Positions 9,250 through 18,061 are shown, counted from the first letter of the stretch. The stretch is 64,000 bases of DNA from Streptomyces sp. CB01635 (GCF_002803065.1 NZ_NNBL01000003.1:1199461-1263460), one strand, 5' to 3'. Program-made: numbers and translations. Notes: generated by a model not told the origin, from the letters alone.

Positions 9250-10575
9250 ATGAACACGGTGTCCACCGTGGAGAACGTGCGCCGGAAGGTGTCCCGGCGC
9301 TTGCTCCCCCCACTCTTCTTGATGTTCGTACTGAGCTTTCTGGACCGCACGAACGTCGCGCTCGTGAAACCCCACCTCGAGGCGGACGTGGGTATCGACG
9401 CCGCCGCCTACGGCCTCGGCGCCGGCGTCTTCTTCGTCGGATACGCCGTGCTGGGAGTCCCGTCCAACCTCGCTCTGCACCGGATCGGCGCCCGCCGCTG
9501 GCTGGCCGGCCTCATGTTCGTATGGGGCCTGCTGTCCTGCGCGATGGCACTCGTCAACAGCCCTACCAGCTTCTACGCGTTGCGCTTCCTGCTCGGTGCC
9601 GCCGAAGCCGGATTCTTCCCCGGCGTGATCCTCTACATCACGTACTGGTTCCCGGCCGCCGACCGCGGCAAGGCGACCGGGATGTTCCAGTCTGCCGTCG
9701 CCATCTCCAGCATCATCGGCAACCCCCTCGGCGGCTATCTCATCGGGCTCCACGGCCTGGCCGGGCTCGACGGCTGGAAGTGGATGTTCCTCCTGGAGGG
9801 AGCGCCCACCGTCCTGCTGGCAATCGCCGTCCCCTGGCTCCTCACCGACCGGCCAGAACAGGCGAGTTGGCTGACGAGCGAGGAGAAGGTCCTCCTCACC
9901 GACCGCATCGCCGCGGACCGCCCGGACCCGAGCATGCGCTCACCGCAGCGCGCCCGCGCCATCATCAGCGACAGTCGGGTGCTCCGACTGATGTTCGTCT
10001 ACTTCGCGATCCAGATCAGCGTGTACGGGGTCACCTTCTGGCTGCCGGCGCTGGTCGGCCGCATCGACGGTCTCGGCGATGTCGGCATCGGCTTCGTGTC
10101 CGCTCTGCCCTGGGTGTTCGCCCTGCTCGGCGTGGTGATCCTGCCCTGGTACTCCGACCGCACCGGCGACAGGCGCGGGCCCCTGCGGCTCGCCCTCGTA
10201 CTGACCGTCGCCGGACTGCTCGGCGGCGTGCTCCTGCCGCCGGTGCCCGCGGTCGCCGCCCTGTGTGTCGCCGCCTTCGGCTTCCTGGGCGCGCAGCCGG
10301 TGTTCTGGACGGTGCCGCCCACGATCCTCGCCGGCATCCAGATCGCCGGCACCATCCCGCTGATCTCCGGCTTCGGCAATCTCGGCGGTTTCGTCGGCCC
10401 GTATGTGATGGGTGCTGTCGAGTCGGGTACCGGTTCGGGGGCCGGCGGCCTCTATGTCATCGCGGCGATCGCCGCCGCCGGGGCCGTCGTGGCCACCGGT
10501 TTCCACTGGGTGGGTCAGACCACCCGAACTCCCGCAGAGGGGAACGAAAATGACGCGCATCGTGCGCTTCGCTGA
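9250..10575 (+). CDS. MFS transporter, anion:cation symporter (sugar-acid porter) family
   Basis: A 441-residue major facilitator protein with about twelve helices. The start [17 protein letters not shown] and the following [17 protein letters not shown] are hallmarks of the anion:cation symporter family (phthalate, hexuronate and galactonate porters). A central loop near residues 195-240 ([14 protein letters not shown]) matches the family's TxEE segment. The ATG at 9250 has GGAGG upstream; the open frame before it has no such support. It overlaps the following FAH gene by 26 bp, so the two are translationally coupled. Likely imports a sugar acid for the divergent dehydratase. Confidence 0.88.
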   Translation: MNTVSTVENVRRKVSRRLLPPLFLMFVLSFLDRTNVALVKPHLEADVGIDAAAYGLGAGVFFVGYAVLGVPSNLALHRIGARRWLAGLMFVWGLLSCAMALVNSPTSFYALRFLLGAAEAGFFPGVILYITYWFPAADRGKATGMFQSAVAISSIIGNPLGGYLIGLHGLAGLDGWKWMFLLEGAPTVLLAIAVPWLLTDRPEQASWLTSEEKVLLTDRIAADRPDPSMRSPQRARAIISDSRVLRLMFVYFAIQISVYGVTFWLPALVGRIDGLGDVGIGFVSALPWVFALLGVVILPWYSDRTGDRRGPLRLALVLTVAGLLGGVLLPPVPAVAALCVAAFGFLGAQPVFWTVPPTILAGIQIAGTIPLISGFGNLGGFVGPYVMGAVESGTGSGAGGLYVIAAIAAAGAVVATGFHWVGQTTRTPAEGNENDAHRALR

Positions 10576-11494
10576 CGACACCGGAACCGTACACACCGGA
10601 GTCGGCGACGGGACCGGAACCATCCGCACCTTCGATGGCGCGCCGCGCATCGCCGACCTGCTGCGACTTCCGGCAGCGGAACTGCGCACGCTGGCGGAGG
10701 CCACCGCGGCCTCCACCGGGCCCGGCCTTCCGGTGGGCGATGTCCTGCTGCTGCCGCCGCTCGACGGCCTGATGGAGCTGTGGGCCGCCGGCGTCACGTA
10801 CGAGCGTTCCCGGGACGCCCGGGTGGCGGAGAGCACCGAGCAGTCCGTGTACGAGCGGATCTACGACGCCGAGCGCCCGGAGCTGTTCTTCAAGTCCCAG
10901 CCCTGGCGCGTCGTGACCGACGACGAGCCGATCGCCGTACGGGAGGACTCGGACCTCGACGTCCCCGAGCCCGAACTCGGCCTAGTGCTCAACCGGCAGG
11001 GCGAGACGGTCGGTTACGTGATCGTGGACGACGTCAGCTCCCGTTCGATCGAGGGCGAGAACCCCCTCTATCTGCCCCAGGCCAAGATCTACGCCGGAAG
11101 CGCGGCGGTGTCCGCAGGCATCGCACCCTTCTGGGAGATCGAGGACGCGACCGCCCTGAAGATCGCCCTCGTGGTGCGGCGGGGCGGGGCCGTCGCCTAC
11201 GAGGCGACGACCACCACGGCCTCCTTCCACCGTCCGCCGCAAGGGCTGGTGGACCATCTCTGGCACTCCCAGCCGTTCCCCGACGGCGCGGTGCTGTCCA
11301 CCGGCACTGGCATCGTGCCGGGACTCGACTTCACCCTCCGGGGCGGCGACATCGTCGAGATCACCATCGACGGCGTCGGAACGCTCTCGAATCCCGTACT
11401 CGGGGATCAGGCAGAGCTGGACTGGCTGGTCGACGCGATCGACCGCCCACTGACGCGGCGTGCGCACCGAAAGGGGCTGAGTGGGGGCCGGTGA
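10550..11494 (+). CDS. Fumarylacetoacetate-hydrolase-family enzyme (AraD1/KdaD-like)
   Basis: A 314-residue enzyme of the FAH superfamily, which acts on 2-keto or 2,4-diketo acids using a divalent metal. The metal-site signature PEPELGLV is present, with the glutamates two apart, followed by [20 protein letters not shown]. The N-terminal region [18 protein letters not shown] resembles 2-keto-3-deoxy-D-arabinonate dehydratases and the AraD1 group. A 2,4-diketo-3-deoxy-L-fuconate hydrolase role is the other option. The start at 10550 lies inside the MFS gene, after a GAGGGGAACG ribosome-binding site. The locus context supports sugar-acid breakdown; the exact reaction is unresolved. Confidence 0.82.
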   Translation: MTRIVRFADDTGTVHTGVGDGTGTIRTFDGAPRIADLLRLPAAELRTLAEATAASTGPGLPVGDVLLLPPLDGLMELWAAGVTYERSRDARVAESTEQSVYERIYDAERPELFFKSQPWRVVTDDEPIAVREDSDLDVPEPELGLVLNRQGETVGYVIVDDVSSRSIEGENPLYLPQAKIYAGSAAVSAGIAPFWEIEDATALKIALVVRRGGAVAYEATTTTASFHRPPQGLVDHLWHSQPFPDGAVLSTGTGIVPGLDFTLRGGDIVEITIDGVGTLSNPVLGDQAELDWLVDAIDRPLTRRAHRKGLSGGR

Positions 11495-11641
11495 CCGACG
11501 TGTGCGCGGCGGGGGCCTGATGAGGGGTTGGCTGCGTCAAACTACTGGCGGAACAAGGGAGTTGACAGAGTCATGGAGCCCTGAGAGGGGGGAGGCCCAC
11601 GACGGGGCACTTGTCAGCGCGAGGCTCTAGTCTCGTCGCTT

Positions 11642-12283
11642 GTGACTGAGACTCCCTCCCACCACCATGCGACAGCGGACGCCTACGACGCCGTGGCCAC
11701 CCTCTACGCCGAACTCGTCCGCAACGAGCTGGACACACAGCCGCTGGACCGCGCGGTGCTCGCCGCGTTCGCCGAACTCGCGCAGACGAACGATGGCGGG
11801 CCCGTGGCCGAGCTGGGCTGCGGCCCGGGCCGAGTGACCGCGCACCTGCGGAACCTCGGCCTCGATGTCTTCGGCATCGACCTGTCGCCGGCGATGATCG
11901 ATCTGGCCCGCGAGAGCTACCCGGACCTGCGGTTCGAGGTCGGCTCCATGGACGCCCTGAGCCTGGCCGACGGATCGCTGAACGGCATCGTGTCCTGGTA
12001 CTCGGTCATCCACACCCCACCGCGGGACGTGCCCTCGTGCTTCGACGAGTTCCGCCGTGTACTCACGCCCGGTGGCCACCTCTTGCTCGCCTTCTTCGAG
12101 TCCGGGGACGATCCGGTCACGGAGTTCGACCACAAGGTGGTGACGGCTTACCGGTGGCCGATCGACGACCTGGCGAAGACGGCCGCCAAGGCCGGGTTCA
12201 CCGAGGTGGGCCGGATGCTGCGCGAGCCACGCGAGGGCGAACGGTTCCGCCAGGGGCGTCTGCTGATGCGCAGGGGCAGCTGA
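11642..12283 (+). CDS. Class I SAM-dependent methyltransferase
   Basis: A 213-residue methyltransferase of the type 11/UbiE-like fold. The SAM-binding motif I is VAELGCGPGRV, about residues 55-65, followed by the acidic loop VFGIDLSPAMIDLAR and motif IV NGIVSWYSVIHT. The GTG at 11642 gives a normal length. No helper gene adjoins it: the previous gene ends 147 bp upstream and the next is convergent. The substrate is unknown; such stand-alone enzymes methylate small molecules. Confidence 0.85.
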   Translation: MTETPSHHHATADAYDAVATLYAELVRNELDTQPLDRAVLAAFAELAQTNDGGPVAELGCGPGRVTAHLRNLGLDVFGIDLSPAMIDLARESYPDLRFEVGSMDALSLADGSLNGIVSWYSVIHTPPRDVPSCFDEFRRVLTPGGHLLLAFFESGDDPVTEFDHKVVTAYRWPIDDLAKTAAKAGFTEVGRMLREPREGERFRQGRLLMRRGS

Positions 12284-12325
12284 CGCACACCGCCCGTCCG
12301 CGAATCGCCCGGCATCTGCGGCTGG

Positions 12326-12742
12326 TCAGGCGCCGGCCTCGCTGATGTTCACCATCCAGGTGATGCCGAACTTGTCGTTGCACATGCCGAACACGTCGCC
12401 CCACATCTGCTTCTCCAGCGGGACCGCCACGTTGCCGCCGGCGGACAGCTTCTCCCAGTAGCCGCGGAGCTCGTCGGCGTCGTCGCCGCTCAGGCTCACG
12501 GAGAAGTTGTTGCCCTGCTTGAGCTCCATGCCCGGAGGGTTGTCCGCGCCCATGAGCGTGAAGCCGTTCGGAGCCTCGAGCATGCCGTGCATGACCTTGT
12601 CGGCGTACCCGGGGGGCGTCTCTGAGCCGAATGAGCTGTACGTGTTCACCGACAGGTCGCCGCCGAAAACGCTCTTGTAGAACTCCATGGCTTGCTTGGC
12701 GTCACCGGCAAAGCTGATGTACGGGTTGAGTCGAGAGGCCAT
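12326..12742 (-). CDS. VOC-family protein, PhnB/DUF1338-like glyoxalase fold
   Basis: A 138-residue protein of the vicinal oxygen chelate fold, in the PhnB-like group: LNPYISFAGDAKQAMEFYKS at the N-terminus is the family signature, and MHGMLEAPNGFTLMGAD and WEKLSAGGNV follow in the usual order. The frame is open 13 codons further, but the ATG at 12742, after a GGAAT purine stretch, matches family N-termini. The biochemical role of this subgroup is poorly defined, and no partner gene is adjacent. It converges with the methyltransferase gene. Confidence 0.85.
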   Translation of the reverse strand: MASRLNPYISFAGDAKQAMEFYKSVFGGDLSVNTYSSFGSETPPGYADKVMHGMLEAPNGFTLMGADNPPGMELKQGNNFSVSLSGDDADELRGYWEKLSAGGNVAVPLEKQMWGDVFGMCNDKFGITWMVNISEAGA

Positions 12743-12895
12743 GAGGGATTCCTTTCGTGACGTTTTGTCAGGGGTGCACACTAGTCGCGTTCCAGCTGCT
12801 CAGCGGGGATAGGCGCAGACCGATTTCCCGGGGGGCGGGCCCTGGACGAGTGGATTCGTCGGCGGCAGCGGAATTCCCGACACTAGAGTGAAACG

Positions 12896-13438
12896 GTGAA
12901 TCTCCCGCAGGAAAACCCGGCACGTCCGATCAGCGAAGACGACCGCAACACTGCTGTGCAACGTGTGCAGGAGGCGTACGCCGAGGGGCACCTCTCGCAT
13001 GAGGAGATGGACGAGCGGCTGCAACAGGTGCTCACCGCCAAGACGCACAGCGACCTCGGGCCGGCTCTTGCCTCGCTCCCCCAGGAGGATGCGGGCACCT
13101 CGTCCACGATTGGCGCCCTGGGCGGACGGATCCAGCGGCGCGGAGCATGGCGGGTCCCTCGGAATCTCAAGGTCGAGTCCGCGTTCGGAAGCGTGCGCCT
13201 GGACCTGTCCCGGGCGGTCTTCGAGCATCCGGCAGTCGACATCGAGCTCCAAGTCGGCACCGGCAGGGCCAAGATCACGGTTCCTCGCGACGCGATCGTC
13301 GACGTCGAGGGTCTGCACACCGGGTGGAAGGACCTGCGCTACAAGGTGCCGCGGAGCTCCGGCCAGGGCGGGCCGAGGATTCGGATCTCCGGGACCATGG
13401 GGTTCGGCCGGTTGAAGATCCGCCACGCGCGGCGTTGA
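12896..13438 (+). CDS. DUF1707 domain protein with C-terminal beta domain
   Basis: A 180-residue protein. Residues about 11-65 form a DUF1707 (SHOCT-like) module: PISEDDRNTAVQRVQEAYAE, then GHLSHEEMDERLQQVLTAKT. The second half (residues 85-180) is beta-rich and resembles the cell-wall-active antibiotic response/LiaF-type C-terminal domain that follows DUF1707 in many actinobacterial proteins. It lacks a membrane helix, so it is probably cytoplasmic or peripheral. The GTG at 12896 begins the family-like N-terminus. Function is not established. Confidence 0.8.
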   Translation: MNLPQENPARPISEDDRNTAVQRVQEAYAEGHLSHEEMDERLQQVLTAKTHSDLGPALASLPQEDAGTSSTIGALGGRIQRRGAWRVPRNLKVESAFGSVRLDLSRAVFEHPAVDIELQVGTGRAKITVPRDAIVDVEGLHTGWKDLRYKVPRSSGQGGPRIRISGTMGFGRLKIRHARR

Positions 13439-13493
13439 GAGTCACCCGGCACTCCGGACCGGCTGGCGCCCAAGCCGACTGGCGACGGCTGGT

Positions 13494-14447
13494 TCAGTGG
13501 TCCCGGCCGCGGTCGGCTGCTGGTGGTGTCGTGCTCATGCGCCAGCCGTTGCAGCGGGGTCCGATCAGGTCGGCCGGCCAGCCCGCCGTTTCCACGGCCG
13601 CGTCGTAGACGGCGTCGCCGAAGGCCACGATGGCCTGGTGCGGATCGGCCATGTCCCTGAGCGTGGTCCATGGCAGCAGGGCCAGCCCCGCATCGGCACT
13701 CCAGGCCGCGCCGTCGACACCCCAGGACCGGCCTTCGAGACCGTCCGGCTGGGGCCAGATGTACGCGTACATACCGGCGTTGGGCGACTTGGCGTCCCCG
13801 AACGTGAACCCGACCGACACGTACTCGTCGCGTGCGGCGTTCTGCATGAACGCCGGACGGTCAGCCTCCGGAGTGGCTCGATGCGCCCGGTAACGCGTGG
13901 CGGACAGATCGAAACCGCCCCACATCACACCGACCCGCGGGCGATGCCCCTGGAAGGGCGCCTGCCACGTCTCGAGCCCGCCGGCCGCAAGGTTGAACGC
14001 CGTCGACATCAGCCGAGCCGCTTCCCCGTCCCAGGTACGTTCGATCTGATCGTCCTCGAACTTTCGCGGGGCACCAGGGATCTCGCAGATCAATGACGTG
14101 CGCGGTGGGCGCACACCGAGCTCGGCAGCGGCGTCGCAGAACGACGTGTAGAAGGCGGCGAGGGACCCGTTGGACAGGGGTACCGTCACCGAGCCCCGGT
14201 CGGACTCGATGACCACGTCACCGTCGAGGAGCCGGTAGTGCACCTCGAAGGTCACTCCCTGCCGCCGGTGGGTCGGCGTCCGGAGCCCACGGGAAGTGAC
14301 ATCGAGAACGATGTTTCCCCAGCCGGCCTCGAAGGGCTCGTCCAGGGTGTACTTGCCTCCGACCTGCACCAGCCGGTTGACGTAGCCGACCATCGGCGCC
14401 AGATCCTCGTAGACCAGCTCCGGCCACGTGGCACGTCGTTCGCTCAT
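13494..14447 (-). CDS. DUF5996 family protein
   Basis: A 317-residue protein. WPELVYEDLAPMVGYVNRLV near the N-terminus, VGGKYTLDEPFEAGWGNIVL and VTSRGLRTP identify a DUF5996 protein, a conserved family with no known function. Later segments (GVMWGGFDLSATRY, GMYAYIWPQPDGL, WSADAGLALLPW) agree with the family's conserved tryptophan/glycine-rich C-terminal half. No signal peptide or membrane helix. The ATG at 14447 has a weak GGAG-like sequence upstream. It stands alone, divergent from the peptide/P450 locus. Confidence 0.75.
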   Translation of the reverse strand: MSERRATWPELVYEDLAPMVGYVNRLVQVGGKYTLDEPFEAGWGNIVLDVTSRGLRTPTHRRQGVTFEVHYRLLDGDVVIESDRGSVTVPLSNGSLAAFYTSFCDAAAELGVRPPRTSLICEIPGAPRKFEDDQIERTWDGEAARLMSTAFNLAAGGLETWQAPFQGHRPRVGVMWGGFDLSATRYRAHRATPEADRPAFMQNAARDEYVSVGFTFGDAKSPNAGMYAYIWPQPDGLEGRSWGVDGAAWSADAGLALLPWTTLRDMADPHQAIVAFGDAVYDAAVETAGWPADLIGPRCNGWRMSTTPPAADRGRDH

Positions 14448-14942
14448 GGAGAGCCTCCCGGCCCGTCGACGGGATCGGCAAGAGGGCAGTGGCGGCGCCG
14501 GGTGACTTCCCCTTTACGGCGCCCCAACGCCGTCAGGGATGCCTTCGAATGACCCGGCAACCATTTTCGCACGCAGGTCACGGCGCTGCCTGCTCGGCGG
14601 CGAGGGCTGCCCATCCGGCCAAACTGGCCGCGGTGGGAACGTTGCCGTCCACAGCCCGGCGCTTTGCACCGTCCCCTTTCCGGGTCTCACCCGCAGGGCC
14701 GCGACCAGGGCATGAAGCGAACCGGGCGACCCTTCGAGGCCGCACCCGGTTCACGCAGAGCGCTGTCCGCAGAGGGAAATGAAAGGTCTGAAAGTGGATA
14801 TGCGAAACGCTCTTCGGTGAATTGATGGATTGGCCGTTGATCACGGCAGGGAAGGCTCACCGCGCCACCGGCATGCGATCTTCACCGGCTCACCCCGGCA
14901 CCCGTCGCGTGTCTTCCGTCCGCCCTGAGAGGGGGTGCAGTG
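14448..14942. other. Divergent intergenic region upstream of the AWYLWY peptide gene
   Basis: About 495 bases with no credible protein gene between DUF5996 and the peptide gene. The 14770-14850 part is unusually A/T-rich for this genome (GAAATGAAAGGTCTGAAAG, then TGAATTGATGGATTGG), so a promoter for the peptide/P450 unit probably lies there. No -10/-35 pair can be assigned with confidence. A strong purine block, GAGAGGGGG at 14927-14935, closes the region as the peptide's ribosome-binding site. Confidence 0.45.
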
Positions 14943-15023
14943 ATGAAGCTTCTCTTCGCTATCCGCAACAAGGCCGCGGCCCGAAAGTCCCTGAAGGCGA
15001 GCGCCTGGTACCTCTGGTACTGA
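14943..15023 (+). CDS. Atropopeptide-type RiPP precursor peptide, core AWYLWY
   Basis: A 26-residue peptide encoded by ATG at 14943 and TGA at 15021-15023, with ribosome-binding site GAGAGGGGG seven bases upstream. Residues 1-20 form a basic, amphipathic leader (MKLLFAIRNK, then AAARKSLKAS). Residues 21-26 are Ala-Trp-Tyr-Leu-Trp-Tyr and end at the stop codon. The hexapeptide tryptorubin A, founder of the atropopeptides, has core AWYIWY, so only Leu for Ile differs. Its maturation uses a single cytochrome P450 that crosslinks the aromatic side chains, and a P450 gene follows here after 107 bp. The family call rests on core, position and partner; leader cleavage and product are inferred. Confidence 0.85.
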   Translation: MKLLFAIRNKAAARKSLKASAWYLWY

Positions 15024-15130
15024 TCCGGCACGCCTCCACCCGCCCCCGCTGTTCGGTGGCAGCGAGCATTGCGCCCGACGCCGGCTGCCGTACAGCGGGG
15101 GTTCCGCCACCCACCGCCACCGGAGACCCC

Positions 15131-16183
15131 GTGTCGCTCACCTCCGCGCCGCGCACGCGCCGTACCGTGCTCGCCCCGCGACTGACAGCCCTCCTCCACG
15201 ACCACCTGGGCCACGACGTCTTCCGGCTCGAGAGCGACACCGTCGGAGTGGCCGGATACGACGTCGCCGACCGGATCCTCGCCGCGCGCCGGGCGACGGA
15301 GACCGAGCGGCCGACGTTCAAGCCGCTGCACGGCCGCTCGATCTCGCGAGGCGAAGCCTCTTCGGTCACCCGGGCGATAGGCGACGACGTCCGCGAGGCG
15401 CTGAAGCGCCCCTTGCCGACGGACGCCGACCTGTCGGGTCCTTGGCCTCTCACCGGACACCTCTTCCTGAGGGACCTCATCCTTGGCCAAGACCCCCTCC
15501 GTCTGCGGATATTGATGAGCCGTAACCTCGAACTGACGCCCAAGCTGACCTGGTCCGTGATCGCCGCAGGCGCCGCGCTGCCCGGCTGGCCGCGCCCCGG
15601 CGCCCACCTCACCGGTCTCGCGGGGCGGGCGGCCGAAGCCGTCGGCTACCAGGACCGCAGGTACGCGATGGGTGTCTACCGGCGAGCGGCCGCACCGGTG
15701 TGTTTCACGGTCTCGACGCTCGTCGCGAACGCGCTGTGGCTCGGCTCCCCCTTCGACGACAGCACGTCGAACCGCAACATCGTTTGCGAGGCCCTGCGAC
15801 TGCTGCCGCCCTCCTGGAACATCCTCCGCAACGCCTCCCCGGAGTACCCCGCGATCGACGGCCGGATCCGGGACGACGACGACGTCCTGCTGCTTCCGCT
15901 GCTCTCGCACCGCGACCCGGCCCGGTGGGAGGACGCGCCCGCGTTCCGGCCCGAGCGCTGGGACGAACTCGACCCCGATGCCACGCCGGGCTATCTGCCC
16001 TTCGGTCATACCTCCGAGCGCTGCTGGGGACGGCACATGGTGATGCCGCTCGCCGAACTGCTGCTGGACCGGATCCGCAGCTCAGGGCTCGTCGTTGATC
16101 CCGGGCAGCGCACCGGCAGGGTTCCGCTGCTCGGCCTGCTGGGGGTCGAGGAAGTACGTTTGATGAAGGCGCGAACAGTCTGA
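15131..16183 (+). CDS. Divergent cytochrome P450, likely atropopeptide crosslinking enzyme
   Basis: A protein of about 350 residues, shorter than the usual 400. The helix-K ExxR is EALR (220-223), the PERF-like motif is FRPERW (272-277), and the heme loop is FGHTSERCWGRHM with Cys298 as thiolate ligand. The loop departs from FxxGxRxCxG: threonine stands for the usual glycine and glutamate for the usual basic residue. The helix-I AGxxT oxygen-activation motif is not evident near residues 189-205. GTG at 15131 was chosen because GGAG lies five bases upstream; GTG at 15056 in frame is an alternative. The gene follows the AWYLWY peptide gene, so it most likely forms that peptide's aryl crosslinks. 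Confidence 0.82.
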   Translation: MSLTSAPRTRRTVLAPRLTALLHDHLGHDVFRLESDTVGVAGYDVADRILAARRATETERPTFKPLHGRSISRGEASSVTRAIGDDVREALKRPLPTDADLSGPWPLTGHLFLRDLILGQDPLRLRILMSRNLELTPKLTWSVIAAGAALPGWPRPGAHLTGLAGRAAEAVGYQDRRYAMGVYRRAAAPVCFTVSTLVANALWLGSPFDDSTSNRNIVCEALRLLPPSWNILRNASPEYPAIDGRIRDDDDVLLLPLLSHRDPARWEDAPAFRPERWDELDPDATPGYLPFGHTSERCWGRHMVMPLAELLLDRIRSSGLVVDPGQRTGRVPLLGLLGVEEVRLMKARTV

Positions 16184-16308
16184 CGAATGACGAGAGTTGC
16201 CGCGGGTCCGTCGAACTTCCTTTGGGAGACGGCTACTTGGTGGTGCTGCGCAGAGGCAACCCCCCCATGAGTCTTCCGGCCCGACGCGCACGATGGCAGG
16301 GCGCCGTC

Positions 16309-17103
16309 TCACGGGAGGATGGCGTCGATGTATCCGCCGTCGACCCGCAGCGCGCCGCCTGTGGTCGCGGACGCCAGGTCGGAGCTCAGGTACACCACCA
16401 TGTTGGCGATCTCCTCGGGTTCGATCAGGCGCTGCAACAGCGACTGCGGGCGGTACTCGCGCATGAAGACTCGCTGCGCCTCGTCCCACGGCAGGTCACG
16501 GTCGACGAGTTTGTACACGAAGTCCTCGACGCCGCCGGTGTGAGTAGGGCCCGCGATGACGCAGTTCACGGTGACGCCGGTTCCCGCGGCGTGCTTGGCG
16601 AAGCCGCGGCTGACCGCGAGCAGAGCGGTCTTCGACATGCCGTAGTGAATCATCTCGGCGGGGATCACCACCGCGGAGTCGCTCGCGATGTACTGGACGC
16701 GCCCCCGGCCGCGTTCGGTCATCCCCGGCAGGTACAGCCGCGTGAGCCGGACGGCGGCCAGCACGTTCACCTCGAAGTAGCGGCGCCATTCGTCGTCCGT
16801 GATGTCCAAGGGGTTCTTCGCGTCGAAGATGCCGAGATTGTTGATGAGGATGTCCACGTCAGGCAGGGTTTCCCAGGCGCGTCGAGCGCCCTCATCGGAA
16901 CCGACATCGGCGGCGACCGGAACGAAGTCGCCGTCCGGCACGCCGACTCTGAGCTGCTCGACGGCCGCCTCCACCCTGCCCTGGTCACGTCCGTTGACTC
17001 CGACCCGCGCGCCGGCGCGTGCGAGCCCGGTCGCGATCGCGGCTCCGATGCCTTGCGTGGAGCCCGTCACGAGAGCGGTCCGGCCCGATAGATCCAGGTG
17101 CAC
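16309..17103 (-). CDS. SDR-family oxidoreductase
   Basis: A 264-residue classical short-chain dehydrogenase. The cofactor loop is TGSTQGIG (about 14-21), NNLG replaces the usual NNAG, and the active site is a serine in YIASDSA with YGMSK. The C-terminal VDGGYID end is normal. NADP preference is suggested by NGRDQGR after the second strand. It is convergent with the P450 gene (125-bp gap), so it is not in the same transcript. A tailoring role for the peptide product is possible but unsupported. Substrate unknown. Confidence 0.87.
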   Translation of the reverse strand: MHLDLSGRTALVTGSTQGIGAAIATGLARAGARVGVNGRDQGRVEAAVEQLRVGVPDGDFVPVAADVGSDEGARRAWETLPDVDILINNLGIFDAKNPLDITDDEWRRYFEVNVLAAVRLTRLYLPGMTERGRGRVQYIASDSAVVIPAEMIHYGMSKTALLAVSRGFAKHAAGTGVTVNCVIAGPTHTGGVEDFVYKLVDRDLPWDEAQRVFMREYRPQSLLQRLIEPEEIANMVVYLSSDLASATTGGALRVDGGYIDAILP

Positions 17104-17521
17104 GTCTTGTTCCCTTACTGGAATGGGTGGGTGATCGGCAGGTCGTCACGAGACTCTTCCCGCTCCCAGACCCCCGGTGATGTCCGGGTGCCCGGAATTG
17201 GGGCCGAACGAGTGGGGAGCGGCACGGCTGTTACGCGCTTCCGGGTGACGGGACGCCGCGAGGCGCGGCGGAATCCGGGCCGGAGCCGTGCGGGATAACG
17301 GCTGAGGCGTCAACTTGGTGCCTTCAGTGCATAAATGGACGATACACATGAGAGCAACAGAAATATGGACGACTTGTAACCGCCTTCACGCCGTGCGCAC
17401 ATTCAGGACGATTCGTTGGCAAGTTGTGCGTTCTCGGCCACCGGGCCGGGACCCGCACATAGCAGACCTGCGGCGCACCACGCCGGTACACGGGTCTGCA
17501 GTACGAAATGAAGGGGCGTTC
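17104..17521. other. Divergent promoter region, no gene
   Basis: This 418-bp stretch lies between the SDR gene and the lamin-tail protein gene. No protein gene is supported. A short A/T-rich part near 17330-17375 carries a direct repeat, AATGGACGA at about 17334-17342 and TATGGACGA at about 17364-17372, thirty bases apart (three helical turns). It is a candidate regulator site for the secreted protein gene. No -10/-35 pair is certain. Confidence 0.4.
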
Positions 17522-18049
17522 ATGTCCGCTTTCATGTCAGTTACTGCCCGCCGTACGGCTGCCGCCGCTCTCGCGGCCGGCGCGCTGGTCGGAACGTTCG
17601 CCGCGTCGGCATCGGCCGACGCCGCCGGTCGCCCGCACCGCGACCGCGTCGAGATCTCCGGCGCGCAGTACGACTCCCCGGGCTGGGACAACGGCACCAA
17701 CCGCTCCCTCAACAAGGAGTGGGTCGATGTCACCAACACGTCCCGCTATGCGGTGAACCTCGACGGGTGGACGCTGTCGGCCAGGGACGGCCGCACCTAC
17801 ACCTTCCATCACTACCGCCTGGCGGGCCGCTCGACGGTCCGCGTCCACACCGGTGTCGGACGCGACAGCGGCCGTGACGTGTACCAGGACCGTCGCAGGT
17901 ACGTGTGGGACAACCGGTCCGACACCGCCACCCTGCGCGATGACCGCAACTGGAAGGTCGACACCCTTTCCTGGGGCGGCCACCGCGACCACCGCGACGA
18001 CCGAGGCCACCACGGCGACGGACGCGGGCACGGCGGCGGCCACCGCTGA
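17522..18049 (+). CDS. Secreted lamin-tail domain protein with His-rich tail
   Basis: A 175-residue exported protein. Residues 1-36 form a signal peptide (basic start, TAAAALAAGALVGTFAASAS core, cleavage near ASADAAG). Residues about 42-150 match the bacterial lamin-tail domain: VEISGAQYDSPG, LNKEWVDVTNTS and the tryptophan of LDGWTLSARDG, ending in VDTLSWG. The last 24 residues are a low-complexity His/Asp/Gly/Arg tail (HRDHRDDRGHHGDGRG and on), which could bind metal. The ATG at 17522 has AAGGGG upstream. Lamin-tail modules occur on many secreted actinobacterial proteins; the molecular role is unknown. Confidence 0.85.
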   Translation: MSAFMSVTARRTAAAALAAGALVGTFAASASADAAGRPHRDRVEISGAQYDSPGWDNGTNRSLNKEWVDVTNTSRYAVNLDGWTLSARDGRTYTFHHYRLAGRSTVRVHTGVGRDSGRDVYQDRRRYVWDNRSDTATLRDDRNWKVDTLSWGGHRDHRDDRGHHGDGRGHGGGHR

Positions 18050-18061
18050 CCTGACCTGAAC

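Noticed and set aside
11495..11641. Promoter or terminator between the FAH and methyltransferase genes
   Set aside because: No clear hairpin or -10/-35 pair is seen.
14822..15130. Long N-terminal extension of the P450 through the peptide gene
   Set aside because: The frame is open there, but its product is unlike any P450 N-terminus, and the region is used in another frame by the precursor gene. The RBS-supported GTG at 15131 is preferred.
16309..17103. SDR as a member of the AWYLWY peptide locus
   Set aside because: It is convergent with the P450 gene and separated by a 125-bp gap, and known tryptorubin formation does not require an SDR.
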